Shown: positions 10,901-21,400, counted from the first letter of the stretch. The stretch is 64,000 bases of DNA from Leishmania mexicana MHOM/GT/2001/U1103 (GCF_000234665.1 NC_018323.1:93573-157572); one strand, 5' to 3'. The notes: generated by a model not told the origin, from the letters alone. Program-made: numbers and translations.

Positions 10901-11430
10901 CCGCCCTAGGGTCTTGCAGAGCGTCGCGCGCGTCTGCCTTGGGCAACGACATTGGCGCACCGCCAGCACTTCTCACCGCTACCTCGCCCTCGGCCTCCTT
11001 CGACTATGCCCTGTCGCATCTCTTTCACCAGCATCACGCCGACCCGGCCAGTTGCAGAGCAACTCTATGCTTAACATCACAAGAGCGACAGCAGGGCCTC
11101 GATCTGCTCTTCGAACAGCTGCGCAACGCCACTGCCGCGGCTAGCGATGGTGCGAAAGTGGCGTGTGGGAACGACACCTCACCACGCTCGCCAATATCCT
11201 TTGTGGAGGACGTTCTCTTTTCTGATGTGTCGCATGACCCTCGCAACGGGAAACCCGCGGATGCTGTCACTGCAGGTGACCGTGACAGCAGTGATGCACA
11301 CGCGGTGCTGACGCCACTGGTTTGCTGTCCGCTGCTGACCGAGCTGGCCCTCTACGCGCGCGTGCATGAGGGCCTCGACAGCGCCGCACTCGTCTCTAAG
11401 CAGCGCACATGCGCGTGCACTGTGAAGTGA
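7720..11430 (+). CDS. Large conserved-looking protein of unknown function
   Basis: The first ATG of this frame is at 7720, giving 1,236 residues; the frame is open upstream back to 7483. From about 7980 to the stop the G/C-rich third positions and long hydrophobic and charged segments (LRVVVFSNAHMLLKRAIRRL; DVMALRCFLLEPLRTSYA) strongly suggest a real protein. It has Ala/Gly/Ser-rich spacers and no motif I can assign to an enzyme family. I see no signal peptide or membrane segment. The region 7720-7976 is doubtful because coding character shifts between frames there, so the true N-terminus is probably encoded from 6939 onwards through one or more frameshifts. Function unknown. Confidence 0.7.
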   Translation: MLTGDLCKGAQVIPVAGAGGSRAGIPAPFGARQRTTSARGGTREVQAAARCPWNTRCRVLQPPSSSRLGCSSTRAVASWVTVSASKPMGQAPKLPHPWPAWTEAHTDRPTLRLFGLPACGAALAQLAGQMQDASEQGQLAATSRLYFCPLAHAVDYRGTDLRAFDVEWGRGHCHDGGGSGASAAPRTTAALSDSSPVLSLGMELPVSDDGDPAEAAAGRAASTPPLRVVVFSNAHMLLKRAIRRLLDQWTRNGASVRKLRQQQERARAGPREWRTLMDRHLLLPLDAAAILPHVQSLSTPFGDVQAVFIGYTASQGPVEGAKVMNRPLDAGKHAPPPLPVLPTSTSSVGFPARVELAVSASAHSDLLHVEEPLSAALLRASTLYRRCLDAAQRRELVEAVVQSTVDGAPAGAFFMKRQSQRLSSGRLLFKTSKVPLTGTQGRLQLHEACEAALSLLSPLEGFLHPHLGTERTRGNRPARDDDVVSLLVMYPFLSTVRIRHVLLSAFHVRVTPTSTAGDDAPSAVAAAAADGPGAAGEVACVRGGTDSGPVVPAAAPPCDPRVHFVESRLRVNEHEQRERHVLLQAAKVCAAAAAASVRATPSCAPRAPLLFQAYAAYVEPPVLLGLWTPTLPFRAPTLADVMALRCFLLEPLRTSYAASDRAPTDALPRAGYADGGGSGGMVALRVDDVDAIHFDDADGATRHRRTHCMFGIRASLSPASTATPRPRTGAGAVGEESLRDASGRDLIARELALLETLLQQCLKECARSATFFPLWAEHRRYDDASPCATTYQSSKAGPMTSRGDGGPAGLNLLPFPFFPSGTNHHPSLNFSGAMESLASWAPQLIELRLLSLAAAQRPLLSLTIRSRVVLLESVYVPASDEVDAPDDDAEKVAARSGRKGPNHAFFRRGQVCEVAGFVPCDLLLGREAASTASEGAGGSMSRDQSATCGMSFPRLVRQQVAGCSLSERRVIEHYMAQQRHASTLPLLRCCIAPQLRQEDHLRQPCTGLFVLAPRCAVVGGYRSLHYYGLPLLHLPLLIMAGGLARSPPPHSAVSASKLSKTALGSCRASRASALGNDIGAPPALLTATSPSASFDYALSHLFHQHHADPASCRATLCLTSQERQQGLDLLFEQLRNATAAASDGAKVACGNDTSPRSPISFVEDVLFSDVSHDPRNGKPADAVTAGDRDSSDAHAVLTPLVCCPLLTELALYARVHEGLDSAALVSKQRTCACTVK

Positions 11431-12922
11431 TCGAATGCTGAAAAAGAGAAGAAATGAACGCGCTGGTCACCGCTACGGGCTATCCATTCGAGATGTCAGC
11501 GTGCGCGTACATGTGCGTGTGTGCTCCTCACCACGCCATGGCGTCTTTTCTTTTTTTAAAATTCGGCGAGGGGGGGGGATAGGATGGGGGACTATGACGG
11601 GAACCGCCGTGCGCTTGATAAGTGTCCTCCACTTGGTCGTTGACGGAATTGCTTCCGTGCGCGCACGCCCCCCCCCCCCACTTCCCTTCCCATCTCTCCC
11701 TCTGTTCTTCTCTGTTCCCATCGCTGAGGGGACGCGAAGCGCATCTGCTCCTCTTGATCTGCTGCCTTTGCTGCTCTTTTTATTTTTTTTCCCGCGTGGG
11801 GTGGTGTAGTGGGGGGATCTCCTCTTTTTTTCGTGTGTGCTCTCGTCGTGAACTTGAGGCCGCCTCGCCTCCCGGCTCCGCCCCACTTTTGGTTTGTCTC
11901 CCGTACATGGAACGGAGGAGGAGAAGGTCACAGAAGAACAAAAAAGATAATCAATGAGTGGCACGAAGGGCGTTGCTCACCTCCCCAGGTGTGTGCGGTT
12001 GTGTGGCGCGCCGTCGAGGAGAAGTGCGCTGGTCTCTGGGTGCATCCACGGTGCCGGAGGAGGACCAGCGACGGATTACTCACTACCCCGCATGGATCCC
12101 TCTCTTTGCACCTCTCTCGCCCCTCGTGTTCGCGTGGCTTTTGCAGCGCGCGATGCCACATCGGGTGCCGTGGCCTGCGCACGTTCGTTCGTGTGTTTCC
12201 TCGGCCCGTGCCGGTGTCTGCGCCGTCACGACTCTCTCTTTGTTTTTCACACTCTTGCACCCGTTCATCTTCCTCTCTCCCCCCATGCGCGCGTATGGGT
12301 GCGCATGTGCCAGCTGTGTAGTAGGGATAGTACGCGTGATCGCCTATTTTTGTTTGGTTTGGCTTTGTATACCCTCTCTTCAGTGGGCGCGATAGGGGAC
12401 CATCTGTAGCATCGCGATTCCCCGATTTGCACGACAGACACAGAAAGGCACGCGGACACACTCAAGCCCTTGCCCCACCCGCTCCACTCTTCTTTTTCTC
12501 TCACACACACACACGCCCGGCCTTACTCAGACGCACGTCGGTGACGTCGAGCCAAGGACCTTGGGCGGCGATTTTGACTTCACAGATAACGCAGGAGGAT
12601 CGCCCTCTTGTCACATATATATATATATAAGGAGTCCCGCGCCAAGGGGATCGGGTGAGCACGCGCACTTGTTGATCGCCGCGCACAACCTCTTCCTCAT
12701 CCCGCCCTCCACGTGCTACCCTATCCTTTGTCTTTCCTCCCCCTCCCCCGCCCTTCTCCGCTCTCTCTATCCCTCTCGTTCCCTCGGCCCTGCGCTTGCA
12801 CATCACATCGCCGCGGTCCGTCACCACGCTGAGCCCTTTTTGCGTCCCTTTCTGCCGTCTTTTCGCGTCTCTTCGCCTTCCTTTCCGTTCTCTTACCCTG
12901 CGCCGCCGCCGACGGTCGCGGG
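11431..12922. other. Intergenic region with G-run, poly-C and AT microsatellite
   Basis: About 1.5 kb with a G-rich run around 11571-11590, a poly-C tract near 11669-11681 and an AT dinucleotide repeat at 12614-12629. A long C/T-rich tract (about 12720-12790) lies upstream of the first U-box gene and is a likely polypyrimidine tract for its trans-splicing. No gene is supported. Confidence 0.65.
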
Positions 12923-13867
12923 ATGATGAAGTCCAACGTCGATGCCGACGCCGCCGCGATGAGTCCCTACCACGGCAACGGCATGATGGCGCCTGCCATG
13001 AACACGAACGAGCCAATGCAAGTGGTGTACAACCGCACACAGAAGCGCGTGCCGGTGTTCCGCGACAGCCTGATTGTGTACGAGCAGCAGATGGTGCAGG
13101 TGATGGAGGAGCTGCGCACGCTGACGATGGACGTGAATGCGCTTCGGGCGCATTACGAAGAGGCGCTCCAGGAGAAACTGTACATTGAGAACCTCGCCGC
13201 ACAGGCGGAGAAGCGCGTGCAGGACGTGAAGGAAATCGTGGACCGCTACGTTGGTGTCAAGGACGCCGTGGTAGCCAGCGACGGCTTCACGTATGAGCGG
13301 GAGACGATCTCCTCGTATATCGAAGGCTGCAAAGAGGCTGGCGGCACGCCGACGTCGTACCAGACAGAGAAGCCGCTGACCTCGCTCCTGATTCCAAACC
13401 GCTCGCTCAAGACGTTGGTGGATCGCTTGGTGACGCTGCAGAAGGCGGAGCCGACGCCGTCGGCGCCGGCCGACCGCAACCCAGTGCAGCACCACTCGAA
13501 GTCAATGACGGCGGGTCGCGCAGGAAACGTCTCTGTCAACCAACACGAAGGCCAGCGGCGCAACATGCACGGCGGCGGAAAGGACAGCTCCGGCCCGGTG
13601 GAGCTGAACGCCAAGGGGGAACGAGTGCACCCGTGCATTCGTGTGTACGGGTACTGCAACTACAACGAGAGTTGCGCGTACGCGAAGTATCCGTACGATG
13701 CGTGCTTGTCGAATCTCAAGAACAAGTGCCGCTTCAAGAACCAGTGCCACGAGCGCCACGTCGAGTTCCGCGGCCCACTGGACGACTACGGTAACTGCGC
13801 CTCCACTAACCAGGGGCCTAACCAAGAGAACAATGCGTCCGAGTCCATGGGGGAGGCGAACAAGTAG
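12923..13867 (+). CDS. U-box plus CCCH zinc-finger protein, copy 1
   Basis: A 314-residue protein starting with two adjacent ATGs (12923 and 12926). Residues ~50-110 form a coiled-coil-like helix. Residues ~112-171 match a U-box core (VASDGFTYERE), the fold that recruits E2 ubiquitin-conjugating enzymes. Residues 238-279 carry two CCCH-type fingers: the first is C-x6-C-x5-C-x3-K, with Lys in place of the final His, and the second is a regular C-x7-C-x5-C-x3-H. CCCH fingers usually bind mRNA. A paralogue with the same order of domains lies at 18382-19563. The pair resembles T. brucei ZC3H39 and ZC3H40, neighbouring post-transcriptional regulators of respirasome mRNAs; this match is from memory and not tested here. 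Confidence 0.9.
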   Translation: MMKSNVDADAAAMSPYHGNGMMAPAMNTNEPMQVVYNRTQKRVPVFRDSLIVYEQQMVQVMEELRTLTMDVNALRAHYEEALQEKLYIENLAAQAEKRVQDVKEIVDRYVGVKDAVVASDGFTYERETISSYIEGCKEAGGTPTSYQTEKPLTSLLIPNRSLKTLVDRLVTLQKAEPTPSAPADRNPVQHHSKSMTAGRAGNVSVNQHEGQRRNMHGGGKDSSGPVELNAKGERVHPCIRVYGYCNYNESCAYAKYPYDACLSNLKNKCRFKNQCHERHVEFRGPLDDYGNCASTNQGPNQENNASESMGEANK

Positions 13868-15239
13868 GCTCAATGCTTTTCATCTTGGGCGCTCCTCCGT
13901 CACCCTCTGCCACACGCACACAGACGTAGACACAGACACAAGTGGGACAACAAGGGCGGAGAACGGCACCGCAACCACCCTTGCCAGAGGGCCACCCCTT
14001 TTTCTCTGTCGTTTTAAAGGTTATATTTGTTGCATATATCTGCGTGTGTGTGTGTGCAAGAAGGCTGCTCTTGCTCTTCTCACTTCCTGCCGGATGCTTG
14101 CTGCTCTATGTCCGAGTGTGTTGGTGTGTATTCTCTGTTGTCGCCCGATTCAACGCCGGCATTTGTGCACCTCTCTCTCACACACACGGCACGCTTTCGC
14201 AAAAAAAAAACCGCCGTTTCCTCTCTCCTGCGTTGTCTTCGCTGTCTCTTCACGCCCCGCGCATCCGTTGCCCTTTCCAGCCGCCCCTTTGTTTGTGTTT
14301 CGCTTCTCGTTCCCCCCTTCCCTCCCCTCCTCACCTCTCCTGTTCCGTGTTCGGCGCGCTCTCGTTTCGTTGGCTCCTCTTCTCTCTCTTCCCCCGCAAC
14401 GACCCGCCCCGCGTGAGCGCCGCCGCTGAGTGCTTCCTTTCTTGCCTGTTTTTTTTTACCGTGTGTGCGGAGCTGCATCCTCCTCCTCCTTTGCTCGGTT
14501 TTTGCGCACCTCAGCACCTCAACACCCCTCCCTCCCCCTCCCTACTCGTGCCGCGTGGCTCTGGCTGCTTTCACCTTCCTTTTCTTTCCATTTTCTCTCT
14601 GTGTGCGTGCTGGCCGCGTGCCTTTGTTGGCGTCTTTGGCCAGCGTGCGCTGGTGAGGCACTAGCCTCCTTGCGTGTATGCGTCGGGTGTGATGGCTGAG
14701 GTCTAGTGAAGGCACTTCTTGCCGATGGGGGTTGGGGGCGGCGGGATGAGGGGTGGAAGGATGACGGGTCGGGGTACGTCGGTGACTTGGCAAAGACGAC
14801 GCCTCGCCCACGCACTGTTGCGTGCACATGCACTCTTCTTCCCCATTCGCCCCCAAGGCAAACAGCACGTTTTTTTATTTCGGTTGTTTTTCCTCCGTGT
14901 TGCGAGACAACAAGAAGATGTCCTTGCCCAGGCCCGCACGGGCACCTGTCCACACTTTGGATGCCTTCAACCGCGGATGGTCGGAATCGACAGCGTGGAG
15001 TGCAGCTGGATCCACTGCCCTCCTGCCTGTGATCGCTGTGAGGTCATCCGACCCGGCGCTGTGTCCGATAGGCTACGTGTAATCCGTGGATCGCTCGAGG
15101 CTCGAAGCACGCCTTACTTCACGCCACACTCTTGTCCACAGCGGCCTGATTGCGCCTACCGCGCTCGCGCGGCACGGGCTCCTCACCTGTCTGGTGTCTC
15201 TGGCTGCCCACCCCCTATGCCCTCTCAGAAGTACAAACC
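13868..15239. other. Intergenic region 5' of retroelement copy 1
   Basis: The first 800 bases are pyrimidine-rich 3' UTR-like sequence with a poly-A run near 14203-14211. From about 14700 the composition is less pyrimidine-biased. The stretch 14940-15239 could be further degenerate retroelement, but it has no counterpart upstream of the second copy. No gene is supported. Confidence 0.6.
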
Positions 15240-16190
15240 ATGGGCTCTCTGTGCGCAGGCGCATGCCTATGCACGGGCCCCTTCGGCTTGACACGCCGAC
15301 TCGTGTGGGAGGCGTGCGGATTCAGGAGAGGGTGGAGTGCCCCCCGCCGTCACAGACTCATGGCTGCGTCGCATCTGTTGTGGCACGTGCGGGCAAAGCC
15401 CGCCAGACGCGCCCCGGCGAAATGGGCGGAGACCGCGGATGATGACAGCGAGCACCCGTGACAGCAGCGCGGTCCTTAAGCAGGCCCCATGGTCCGCAAA
15501 TGCTAGCACTGTGCGCACGCGCTGCCAAGCACCGCTGGGATGGTGTGCCACGTTCACGCAAGGCATCCAGAGGTCGGCAGAGCAAGGATGATGGACGGAG
15601 AGGGCGCGAAGGGATCCATACGAATCAGCCCTCTCCCCCCCCCCCCCCACACACCCAGTGCATGCGTGCGAAGCATGTGCGGCACATCCTCCATCCGACC
15701 GTGTGGGCTGATGCGGCGCAGATGCGGGAAGCATGACGAGAACAGGGCGAGGCGCGCCATCGAGTCCTCCCGGCTGGGATGTGGAGAGCCACTGCATCAT
15801 ATTGTGGAATGCCGCGGCTTGAGGCGACTGAGGGCGAAGCATGGCATGCGGCCCGGGCACAGGGACTCGGAGGGCCCTGGCTCGCAGCTGGCCTGCTTCC
15901 TGCTTGAGGTCACCCGGCATGCACGTTGACCACCCCCTGTTATCCTCACGGCGGACGCCACCGCCTCGGATCAAGGCATGGCGTCCACCCGCGTCCCCGT
16001 CTGGCGCTGATCGCGCAGCGCGTATGGGAGACGGGGACGAAGAAGGGCGAGATGAGCCCGTACGACGCACGGCGCGATTCGACGGCAGGGACGGCTCCTC
16101 CTGGTGGGCCAGTGGGGAGCTGTGGTGCAGCAGAGGTAGGCGAGCTGTGGTTGTGTCTGCGCGTATATGTTTGCTGTGACTTGTGCGTGC
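15240..16190 (+). mobile_element. Degenerate retroelement remnant (DIRE/ingi-like), copy 1
   Basis: This 951-bp block recurs almost exactly at 19841-20789 in the same orientation. I noticed only a few substitutions, one A indel and a length change in a poly-C tract (near 15627-15642 here). Neither copy has a long intact sense frame. One forward frame around 15720-15920 reads like the decayed end of a LINE-type RNase H/reverse transcriptase ORF, with a CGEPLHHIVEC segment recalling the C-terminal H/C knuckle of ingi/L1Tc-clade elements. The repeat is certain. Assignment to the degenerate ingi-related class (DIRE) rests on family knowledge and is moderate. It lies 1.4 kb downstream of the first U-box gene. 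Confidence 0.75.
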
Positions 16191-18381
16191 TGGAATGACA
16201 TGTAAAGAAAAAAAGGTCCCCCGGTGGATTCAATGCCGTGGGATATGGGCGGGCTGCTGACCGTTGCTGTGAAGCCAAGACTCTTTGTGTGGTCCCTCGC
16301 ACCTGGAACACATGTGGGTGTGTTTTCGTGGGGGCGTCGCTGGATGTCTCGCTGCCCCTCGCTTTGCAGCTCTGGGGTGCACTGGCCGTATGCGTATGTT
16401 GTAGTGGTGTGCTCTTTTGTTTCTTTTGGGCGTTGCGCCGTTGTGTCGTCACGCAGGGGACTCGGTCTTGTTGACATTTTTTCTTTTTTTAGTGTCTTTA
16501 TTTCTGCCGGCTTCTGTGGCGCGAAAGCGGGCGTGCCCACGTTTGCCCGTCCTTTGCCGGGGACGCGTTACCTTGATGCTTGTTGAAAGGCACATGTACG
16601 TTGTTGTGATGCGTGTGTGTGTACCTGTGAGTGGGTGCGTGCGGGGCTGCTGTTGGCGGGCCTTGTTGTTTGCTGGCGGGGTGCGTTCGTTTTTATTCTG
16701 CTCTCTCTCTCTCCCCACCCTGCGCTGTGTGTGTAGGGGTGGGGCGAGAGAGAGAGTGGAAGCGAGAGGGCGAGAATGAGAAGCACCGGAGGCGTTCTCT
16801 CTGTCTGGGTCTGTCTGTGTCTGTCGGTCCATCTTTTCGCATGTGCGTGCGCGTGTGCGATTCGCCAACTTGGTGCGCTTTCCGTTTTTTCGATCCCACT
16901 AACTAACGTGGAAAAAAAAACAGACCAAATGGACGCACAGCGTTCACATCAACAGCACGTGGGGGTCAAGCACAGATGCCGACGTAGGGCTCAGGGGGAG
17001 CACCTCGTATAAACTCATGCACCGATGCACGGTGAGTCCGGCCTGCTTGCACTCACCCACAGTCGCCAATGCGGGCACGAGTGCTACTTGGTGTGTACGT
17101 AAGTCCACAGCCGAGATACGTCTCTCCACGGTTGCGCGTCTTCCTCCGTTTGTCTCGCCACGCTGAGTGCGAGTGAAGGGCAGAAGAGGCGCCGGAGAAG
17201 TGAGTCGGAGCTGTGGCGGGCTCTGCTCGTTTTGAAAACCTTCGACCGGAGTGCAAGAGTGGGGGGGGATAATCGAGAAAAAAGACAACGCAAAGCAGCG
17301 TGATGGTGAGGAGGAGTGCGTCGACCTACTCGCCACCATTCGAATGGCATGCTGCAACGGTCATCGGATCGTCTCCCTTACACACACAAACGCAGCCCTG
17401 CACGTCTACGGCATTTTAGATGCCGAGAAGGCCGGTCATTGTAAGCGTTTGCGTTTTCCTTTTCCCCCGACCCTTCACGGCGCGCACGCGCACGTACACC
17501 CACGTGCTCCTATGATCGCTCAGAGTGATTCTACACGCTAGCGGCCACCCATCACAACCACCGCCTCTCCATTTTGCCCTGCTATCTCTTGACTTTGCGT
17601 TGTTCCTCTTTTGTGCAACGCACGTGGCCATTCCGCTCTCGACACACCAACCGGGGCCTTCTCACGCACACACACACACACACACACACAGGCTGGTGGA
17701 CAGACACGTTTCGCTTTTCTTCGCCCGTGCGCGCACCTCCTGCCTCGCCTCCTCCCTCGTCTTTTTTTGACGAAGCGAAAAAAAAACGTTGAGTCTTCGA
17801 CGGCACCAACCAGGGACAATAACGAAACAACGCGCGTGGAGAGCGGTACAGAAGAAGCTTGAATTGACAGACACGCCGACACGCAGCAAGGCGCTTACCC
17901 CCTCCCCCTCCCCCGAGTCATCACCTCGCCCTCGTCCCACTCCTGCATCGCGTACGCACTCTCTGTCTCTCGCTACCGCGCCCTGAACTCTCTCGCGCCC
18001 CGTGCTCATTTGGGCAGTTCATTGCTCGCGCAAGTGAGTGACGACAAGCGCTCATCCCCCCCCCCCTCCAGTTCATACCCCCGATGTCTTGGGTGTCCTT
18101 TTCTGTCCATCTATCTCCCTCTCTCTGTTTTCCCCCTCTCCTACAGGCTCGTGCCCGCTCATCTGTGCGCCACATCTCTCTTCTCCTCGTCTTCCCGAGA
18201 GCAACGACCACCCCTCCCCCCCGACTCACCCACTCACTCGCCGCCAACTCCCTCGTGTGGCGCACTAAAAAAAAAGAACGCGACTCGGGTGTACACCGCC
18301 GCCGCTTCTCCCCACTCCTCTTCTGCGCGAACGCGAACACAGAGCGCCTTCGAGCGGAGAACAGCAACAAAACGTAAAAAG
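16191..18381. other. Intergenic region 5' of U-box gene copy 2
   Basis: A 2.2-kb stretch holding a (CA)n tract at about 17666-17690, purine-rich patches and a strong pyrimidine tract with AG at 18115-18146. Open frames here are low-complexity readings. No gene is supported. Confidence 0.65.
18115..18146 (+). promoter_or_regulatory. Probable polypyrimidine tract and trans-splice acceptor of U-box gene copy 2
   Basis: An almost pure C/T tract of about 30 bases ends in CTACAG, with the AG at 18145-18146. No ATG occurs between this AG and the proposed start at 18382, so that start would be the first AUG of the mature mRNA. This supports choosing 18382 over upstream non-ATG extensions of the frame. 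Confidence 0.5.
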
Positions 18382-19563
18382 ATGAGCGCCATGTCGCCGT
18401 TTTATGGTCGGACGTACCCGACGCGGACAACCCCGCTCATGTGGGAAGCGACACAGACCCTGCAGAGCTCTCTGGTTGATCAGAGCAGCGACATGCGCCG
18501 CTCGCTGGACCTCGTCATGTCGCTGCACGAGGTATTGGAGAGAAATCGAGAGATTTACAACAACATCATCGCTGAGCGCAACGAGGCCTACCGCCGTCTG
18601 CAGGACGCAGACGCGAAACTGCAGCAGGTCGAGCACGTCGTCCGCCGCTACGCCGAGGTGAAGGATCCGGTAGTGGCCAGTGACGGCTACACGTACGAGC
18701 GCACGGAGCTCAGCCGCTACCTTAGCGACTGCAAGAAGTCGAACAGCAAGGCGTACTCGCAGCAGACTAAGGAGGAGCTGACAGACGTGATGGTAGACAA
18801 CGTTTCGCTGCGCCGGCTGGCAGAGCTGCTGAAGGGCGTGCACTCGGTGGAGGTGCCGCAGCTGTCGAGCCGCCCGCCGCTAGCGGCGGGCGGTGTTATC
18901 GACGTTAATGGCCCTCGCTCTCACTGGCCCGAGGAGGATCCGTCAATGAGCGGCGCGGATCACACTGAGATGGGTCCCGGTCCCGTCGGCCTCGCGGGCG
19001 GCGCCGGTGGTCGTGGAGGGAATGGCATGGCAGTGGGTCTCGGTCACGCCGGCCTCCGCTATGATCGGAGCGGAGGTGCCAAGTACGGCAAGCCGAGCAA
19101 CGGCAACGAGGGCAAGGGTGGGCTGCATCCGTGCCTGCGCGTGTATGGTTTCTGCAACTTCGAGGACGACTGCACGTTTGCCAACTACCCCTATGAGGCG
19201 TGCCTGAACCATATCAAGGGCAAGTGCCGCTTCGGGTCCACCTGCAAGGAACTGCACGTTGATCCGCGCGACCCCGTCTACCAGAACACGCGCAGCTTTG
19301 CCAACCATCACCACCAGGGCGGCAACAACGCGAACACCAACCACATCCACAACAACGCCGCGACCGGTGCAAACAACGCGAACAGCAGCCAGGCAACGGA
19401 TGTTGGCACGGAGGCATCGAGGCAGAGCGGGAGCAAGATGCCGGAGTCTGTAGTGGAAAGGGAGGCGGAGACGGCGGCGGCCAAGAAAGACGGCAAGTTG
19501 AGGGAAACCGGGGAGTCCGCTTCTGCTGAGGGTGCAGATGCCGCCAAGGCCAAGGACCAGTAA
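18382..19563 (+). CDS. U-box plus CCCH zinc-finger protein, copy 2
   Basis: The ATG at 18382 gives 393 residues. The architecture mirrors the protein at 12923-13867: a helical N-terminal segment, a U-box at about residues 93-152 (VKDPVVASDGYTYER) and paired CCCH fingers at about 251-292. The first finger is C-x6-C-x5-C-x3-N, again lacking the final His; the second is C-x7-C-x5-C-x3-H. A Gly-rich linker separates the U-box from the fingers. An Asn/His-rich then acidic-basic tail, absent from copy 1, follows. A combined E3-ligase and RNA-binding role is inferred from the domains. Retroelement copies flank it on both sides as direct repeats. It is probably the partner of the ZC3H39/ZC3H40-like pair. 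Confidence 0.9.
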   Translation: MSAMSPFYGRTYPTRTTPLMWEATQTLQSSLVDQSSDMRRSLDLVMSLHEVLERNREIYNNIIAERNEAYRRLQDADAKLQQVEHVVRRYAEVKDPVVASDGYTYERTELSRYLSDCKKSNSKAYSQQTKEELTDVMVDNVSLRRLAELLKGVHSVEVPQLSSRPPLAAGGVIDVNGPRSHWPEEDPSMSGADHTEMGPGPVGLAGGAGGRGGNGMAVGLGHAGLRYDRSGGAKYGKPSNGNEGKGGLHPCLRVYGFCNFEDDCTFANYPYEACLNHIKGKCRFGSTCKELHVDPRDPVYQNTRSFANHHHQGGNNANTNHIHNNAATGANNANSSQATDVGTEASRQSGSKMPESVVEREAETAAAKKDGKLRETGESASAEGADAAKAKDQ

Positions 19564-19840
19564 ACAGGCGGCGGAATGAGCTCGGGCGTGCGTGTGTGTG
19601 TGTATGTCATCCCCATCTCTCCACTGACGTCTTCTCACTATTGCGCGCCTCTGTCCCGCTCTCGCGGACTCCTCTCTCTTGCATGCACATGCGTGCGTGG
19701 CGCTGTTAGCCGTCGCGCGTGGCGGAAGGGGATGAGGGGAGCTGCGCTGGCATGACAACGGCGGGGCGGCAAGAGCGGACGGGAGGTCAGCCATTCGCTT
19801 CTTTGCTCCCCCTTTCCGCCCTCACCGATGACAACACGCG

Positions 19841-20789
19841 ATGGGCTCTCTGTGCGCAGGCGCATGCCTATGCACTGGCCCCTTCGGCTTGACACGCCGA
19901 CTCGTGTGGGAGGCGTGCGGATTCAGGAGAGGGTGGAGTGCCCCCCGCCGTCACAGACTCATGGCTGCGTCGCATCTGTTGTGGCACGTGCGGGCAAAAG
20001 CCCGCCAGACGCGCCCCGGCGAAATGGGCGGAGACCGCGGATGATGACAGCGAGCACCCGTGACAGCAGCGCGGTCCTTAAGCAGGCCCCATGGTCCGCA
20101 AATGCTAGCACTGTGCGCACGCGCTGCCAAGCACCGCTGGGATGGTGTGCCACGTTCACGCAAGGCATCCAGAGGTCGGCAGAGCAAGGATGATGGACGG
20201 AGAGGGCGCGAAGGGATCCATACGAATCAGCCCTCTCCCCCCCCCACACACACCCAGTGCATGCGTGCGAAGCATGTGCGGCACATCCTCCATCCGACCG
20301 TGTGGGCTGATGCGGCGCAGATGCGGGAAGCATGACGAGAACAGGGCGAGGCGCGCCATCGAGTCCTCCCGGCTGGGATGTGGAGAGCCACTGCATCATA
20401 TTGTGGAATGCCGCGGCTTGAGGCGACTGAGGGCGAAGCATGGCATGCGGCCCGGGCACAGGGACTCGGAGGGCCCTGGCTCGCAGCTGGCCTGCTTCCT
20501 GCTTGAGGTCACCCGGCATGCACGTTGACCACCCCCTGTTATCCTCACGGCGGACGCCACCGCCTCGGATCAAGGCATGGCGTCCACCCGCGTCCCCGTC
20601 TGGCGCTGATCGCGCAGCGCGTATGGGAGACGGGGACGAGGAAGGGCGAGATGAGCCCGTACGACGCACGGCGCGATTCGACGGCAGGGACGGCTCCTCC
20701 TGGTGGGCCAGTGGGGAGCTGTGGTGCAGCAGAGGTAGGCGAGCTGTGGTTGTGTCTGCGCGTATATGTTTGTTGTGACTTGTGCGTGC
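19841..20789 (+). mobile_element. Degenerate retroelement remnant (DIRE/ingi-like), copy 2
   Basis: A 949-bp direct repeat of 15240-16190, starting 278 bases after the stop of the second U-box gene. The poly-C tract is shorter here (about 20237-20245), and a few single-base differences were seen, for example near 20640 and 20772. Sharp loss of similarity at both ends in both copies marks the boundaries. The high identity of two decayed, non-coding elements suggests either a recent segmental copy or homogenisation by gene conversion. Confidence 0.75.
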
Positions 20790-21400
20790 GAACTTGTTGT
20801 TGAAGGCGTCTTTTCAGCTCTCTCTCTCATCTCTTCCTTTGTATTATGTAGCCCATTGGCTACTCTTGGCGTTTTTGCGTGTGCGTGTATGTATGTGGAT
20901 GCCAGCGTGATATGGGACGGGAGGGAGAAGGCCGCCTGTGTGGTAGCCTCTTTTTCTTGTGGAGTGTTTTGCGAGACGCGGGCATATGGTGGGGAGCGAC
21001 TGCCAGGGACGGCGACGCTCATGTTCTCGTTCGACGTTGTGGTGCTTATTCCTTTGGGTTGTTTCCGCGTGCACTCGAATCGGTTTTCCTCAGCGTTGTC
21101 GATAGGCAGACGGTGCACAACCCCGTGTAGTCTTTCTCTCTAACACGTGTCTCGCTACCGCCAAGTGATGTTCTTTTGCATCTCTGGTGTTATCCTTCTG
21201 TGTTCGTGTCGATGCGTTCGCCTCTTTCTCAGTCGGTGCAGCTGTGCTATGGTGCGTCCTCCACGCGCTTCTAATGCGATGGGTGGGTGGGTATGGCCTG
21301 TCTGATGGTGTGTGTGTGTGTGTGTGTGTGATGCGGGGTGTGGTGGAGACGGAAAAATGTTATTTGCGTAACGTTGCCAGACAACAACAAAAAAGCAAAG

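Noticed and set aside
15267..16070. 267-codon minus-strand frame, repeated at 19959-20669
   Set aside because: It lies antisense inside both copies of the retroelement remnant, its N-terminal parts are shared only because the DNA is repeated, and the two frames differ by an indel. No gene on the minus strand is otherwise seen.
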